Shown: positions 61,596-64,000 of the stretch, in pieces
Numbering within the stretch: position 1 is the stretch's first letter
How the letters are laid out: each line of letters opens with the position of its first letter
From: Janthinobacterium sp. ROICE36
Lineage (GTDB): Bacteria; Pseudomonadota; Gammaproteobacteria; Burkholderiales; Burkholderiaceae_D
Assembly (NCBI RefSeq): GCF_002869965.1
Contig: NZ_PEBS01000012.1
Span: forward strand, 1-64,000
Length of the DNA: 64,000 nucleotides
Direction: 5' to 3'
Made by a program: the position numbers and the translations under genes
Notes under the pieces: generated by a model
What the model was told of the DNA's origin: nothing
The model's input: only the letters and a program-made list of their open reading frames with translations
The model's database searches: none

Positions 61596-62999
61596 TTATT
61601 TGTCCACAGGTAATTGGATATCGGCAGATGCGGCCAGGCTGCCCAGGCGCTGCGTCTGGCCCGTCGCTTCCAGCAATTGCGCCAGCCCCATCACATAGTT
61701 ATAGGCAGTCTGCGCGCGCTGGGTTTCCACCTTGGCCAGGTTCAGGCGTGCATCGACCACTTCCAGCGAGGTCACTTGCCCTTGTTGGAAGGCCACTGTT
61801 TGCAAGCGGATATTCTCGCGCGCCAGCTCCACCGACGAGGCCGTGGACAAATAATGGATGCGGGCGTTTTCCAGCGCGCGCCAGTTCTTCTCGATCAGGG
61901 TGGGAATGTCGCGCTCGGCCTGGCGCGCCACCACTTCCACCCGCTCCTGGTCGAACTTGGCGGCGGCGATCATCTTGCCCGTATTGATGCGGTGCACAAG
62001 CGGCACGGACACGACCAGGCCGATGGCCCAGTTCGACCGCACGAGCTGGCCGCGATTCATATTGTAGTTACCGATGGCAAACACCGTGGGCGTATACTCC
62101 TTGCCATGCAGTTTCAAGGCTTGCTCGGCCTGCACGCGCTTGCTGTCGATCTTTTTCCAGTTCGCATTTTCGCGCATGCCCGTACTGATGAACGATTGCA
62201 AGGTGCCGACCGGCAAACTATTGACGAACAGCGGCGTGCTGGGGCGCACTTGCGTGTTGACGGCGAGCAAACGGTCGAGCGCCACTTGGGCGATTTCCTC
62301 GTCGCTGCGCGCCTGCGCCTCGTCGCTTCGGGCGCTGTCCAGGGCCACGTCGGCGCGCAGGCGTTCCGCGCGCGAAATCAGGCCACCCTTTTCCAGCTTG
62401 GCCGCGTCGCGCTGGTGCTGCGTCACGCCGGCCGTCACTTCGGCCCGCACGGCCACCACCCGCTTGGCCAGCAGCAACTGGAAATAGCGCTGCGCCACCA
62501 GGGTGGCCAGTTGCTCTTCCGCTTCCGTGCGCTCTGCTTGCGCGGCCAGGGTCAGGCTGGAAGCGAGGCCCTTGACGGCATCCAGGCGCCCACCCGTGTA
62601 GATAGGCCACATGCCCAGCAAGCCGAACGAGGTCAGATCCGTCACCACTTCACGGTTCAGGGAATTGGGAATGTGCGGCGTGGGCAAGCCTGGAATCGGT
62701 GGCAGCACCGATTCGATGCCGCCCACCACGCCGGCCAGGCCGCTGGTATCGATACTCACATCCGTCGACAAGCGGCCGCGAAACGCCGTCAAGTCCACCG
62801 ACGGGCCGTCGATATTCGACAAGGCTTCGGCCTTTAATGTTTTCGCGCGCACGTCGAGCGCGGCGCCCTGCACCGTGCCCGAGGCCTTTGCTGCTTGCTG
62901 CAGCGCTTCGTTAAAACTCAGCGGTTCCGCCAGAGCGGGCATGGCCGCGCCCAGCGCGCCCGCCAGCAATAATGATAGGTGTTCTTGCAATCTGCCCAT
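61596..62999 (-). CDS. TolC-family outer-membrane efflux protein
   Basis: 467 residues from ATG 62999. A signal peptide ends near PALAEPL. The two OEP repeats are visible (ARAERLRADVALDSARSDEAQARSDEE-type helices in each half; the second near VELARENIRLQTVAFQQGQVTSLEVVDARLNLAKVETQRAQTAYNYVMGLAQLL). Forms the trimeric channel-tunnel. First gene of the exporter operon TolC, HlyD, permease, permease. Confidence 0.9.
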   Translation of the reverse strand: MGRLQEHLSLLLAGALGAAMPALAEPLSFNEALQQAAKASGTVQGAALDVRAKTLKAEALSNIDGPSVDLTAFRGRLSTDVSIDTSGLAGVVGGIESVLPPIPGLPTPHIPNSLNREVVTDLTSFGLLGMWPIYTGGRLDAVKGLASSLTLAAQAERTEAEEQLATLVAQRYFQLLLAKRVVAVRAEVTAGVTQHQRDAAKLEKGGLISRAERLRADVALDSARSDEAQARSDEEIAQVALDRLLAVNTQVRPSTPLFVNSLPVGTLQSFISTGMRENANWKKIDSKRVQAEQALKLHGKEYTPTVFAIGNYNMNRGQLVRSNWAIGLVVSVPLVHRINTGKMIAAAKFDQERVEVVARQAERDIPTLIEKNWRALENARIHYLSTASSVELARENIRLQTVAFQQGQVTSLEVVDARLNLAKVETQRAQTAYNYVMGLAQLLEATGQTQRLGSLAASADIQLPVDK

Positions 63000-63102
63000 G
63001 TAACGTCCAGTCAATGAATGAGGGGAAAGCACGGGCTTGCCATGTTTATACTTTCACAATAGCCATTATATCTATGGATGTCTATTCCAGCCTGCACTAT
63101 TA

Positions 63103-63134
63103 AAAACGGGCGCCACTTGCGGGGCGCCCGTTTT
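63103..63134 (-). terminator. Rho-independent terminator after the aspartate transaminase gene
   Basis: AAAACGGGCGCC (63103-63114) and GGCGCCCGTTTT (63123-63134) are perfect inverted repeats with an 8-base loop. Read on the minus strand it ends in TTTTTA. It lies 23 bp past the stop of the partial gene and upstream of the TolC operon. Confidence 0.85.
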
Positions 63135-63157
63135 ACTCAGCGTAAGCGGCTACCGGC

Positions 63158-64000
<843 letters not shown>

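Overview
The window looks like a piece of a betaproteobacterial chromosome of the family Oxalobacteraceae, most likely Janthinobacterium or a close relative. The basis is the high GC content, a subclass B3 metallo-beta-lactamase resembling THIN-B of Janthinobacterium lividum, a polyhydroxyalkanoate phasin, an ArgP/ArgO pair and Burkholderiales-like protein sequences throughout. I saw no rRNA, tRNA, CRISPR array, prophage or insertion sequence. The genus is inferred from remembered protein similarity, not from a search.

Left part (1-26.4 kb): mostly small housekeeping and accessory genes. Two META-domain lipoproteins flank a sulfonate/methionine sulfur-scavenging locus (1.5-4.7 kb) that is badly eroded. 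Its ABC permease is cut to a stub, an SfnB-type flavoprotein and an LLM-type monooxygenase each carry a large in-frame internal deletion, and only the ATPase and a MetQ-like binding protein look whole. Then follow the B3 beta-lactamase, serine acetyltransferase, a Bcr/CflA exporter, an AhpD-like protein divergent from a frameshifted MocR regulator, a MarR operon with a perfect self-operator, thioredoxin 2, coniferyl aldehyde dehydrogenase, ArgO/ArgP, an esterase-like lipoprotein, a phasin, a creatininase/beta-propeller/PPOX group and a LysR/MFS pair.

Maltose/maltodextrin region (26.5-38.7 kb): lamB, a LacI-family regulator, then an apparent operon of alpha-glucosidase, malK, malE, malF, malG, a secreted alpha-amylase and a PfkB sugar kinase. 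Both lamB and the alpha-glucosidase gene are preceded by the same promoter design (TTTACT-18 bp-TATACT) with a TCAAAGCGCTTTGA operator in the spacer and extra helically phased copies downstream. Three intercistronic hairpins probably set relative expression. metY follows.

Glycerol region (40.7-49.2 kb): glpD, glpK and glpF continue on the same strand into a DJ-1/PfpI protein of the plant DJ-1D (glyoxalase III) type, a protein with two tandem methylglyoxal-synthase domains (the first degenerate), and a 934-residue FAD/Fe-S D-lactate-dehydrogenase-type enzyme. Together these could encode a complete glycerol to DHAP to methylglyoxal to D-lactate to pyruvate route.

Right part (49.3-64 kb): an AraC/GyrI-like regulator; then a seven-gene, mostly ATGA-overlapped operon read leftward (58.2 to 50.4 kb) of a MoxR-type AAA+ ATPase, two unknown proteins, a HEIGHH-metallopeptidase/VWA fusion, a helical unknown, a phenylacetate-CoA-ligase-like adenylate-forming enzyme and a NadR-like NMN adenylyltransferase/ribosylnicotinamide kinase. 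This is the best candidate for an undescribed system. It is followed by a TolC/HlyD/two-permease exporter operon without an ATPase, and a partial aspartate transaminase/decarboxylase gene at the right edge.
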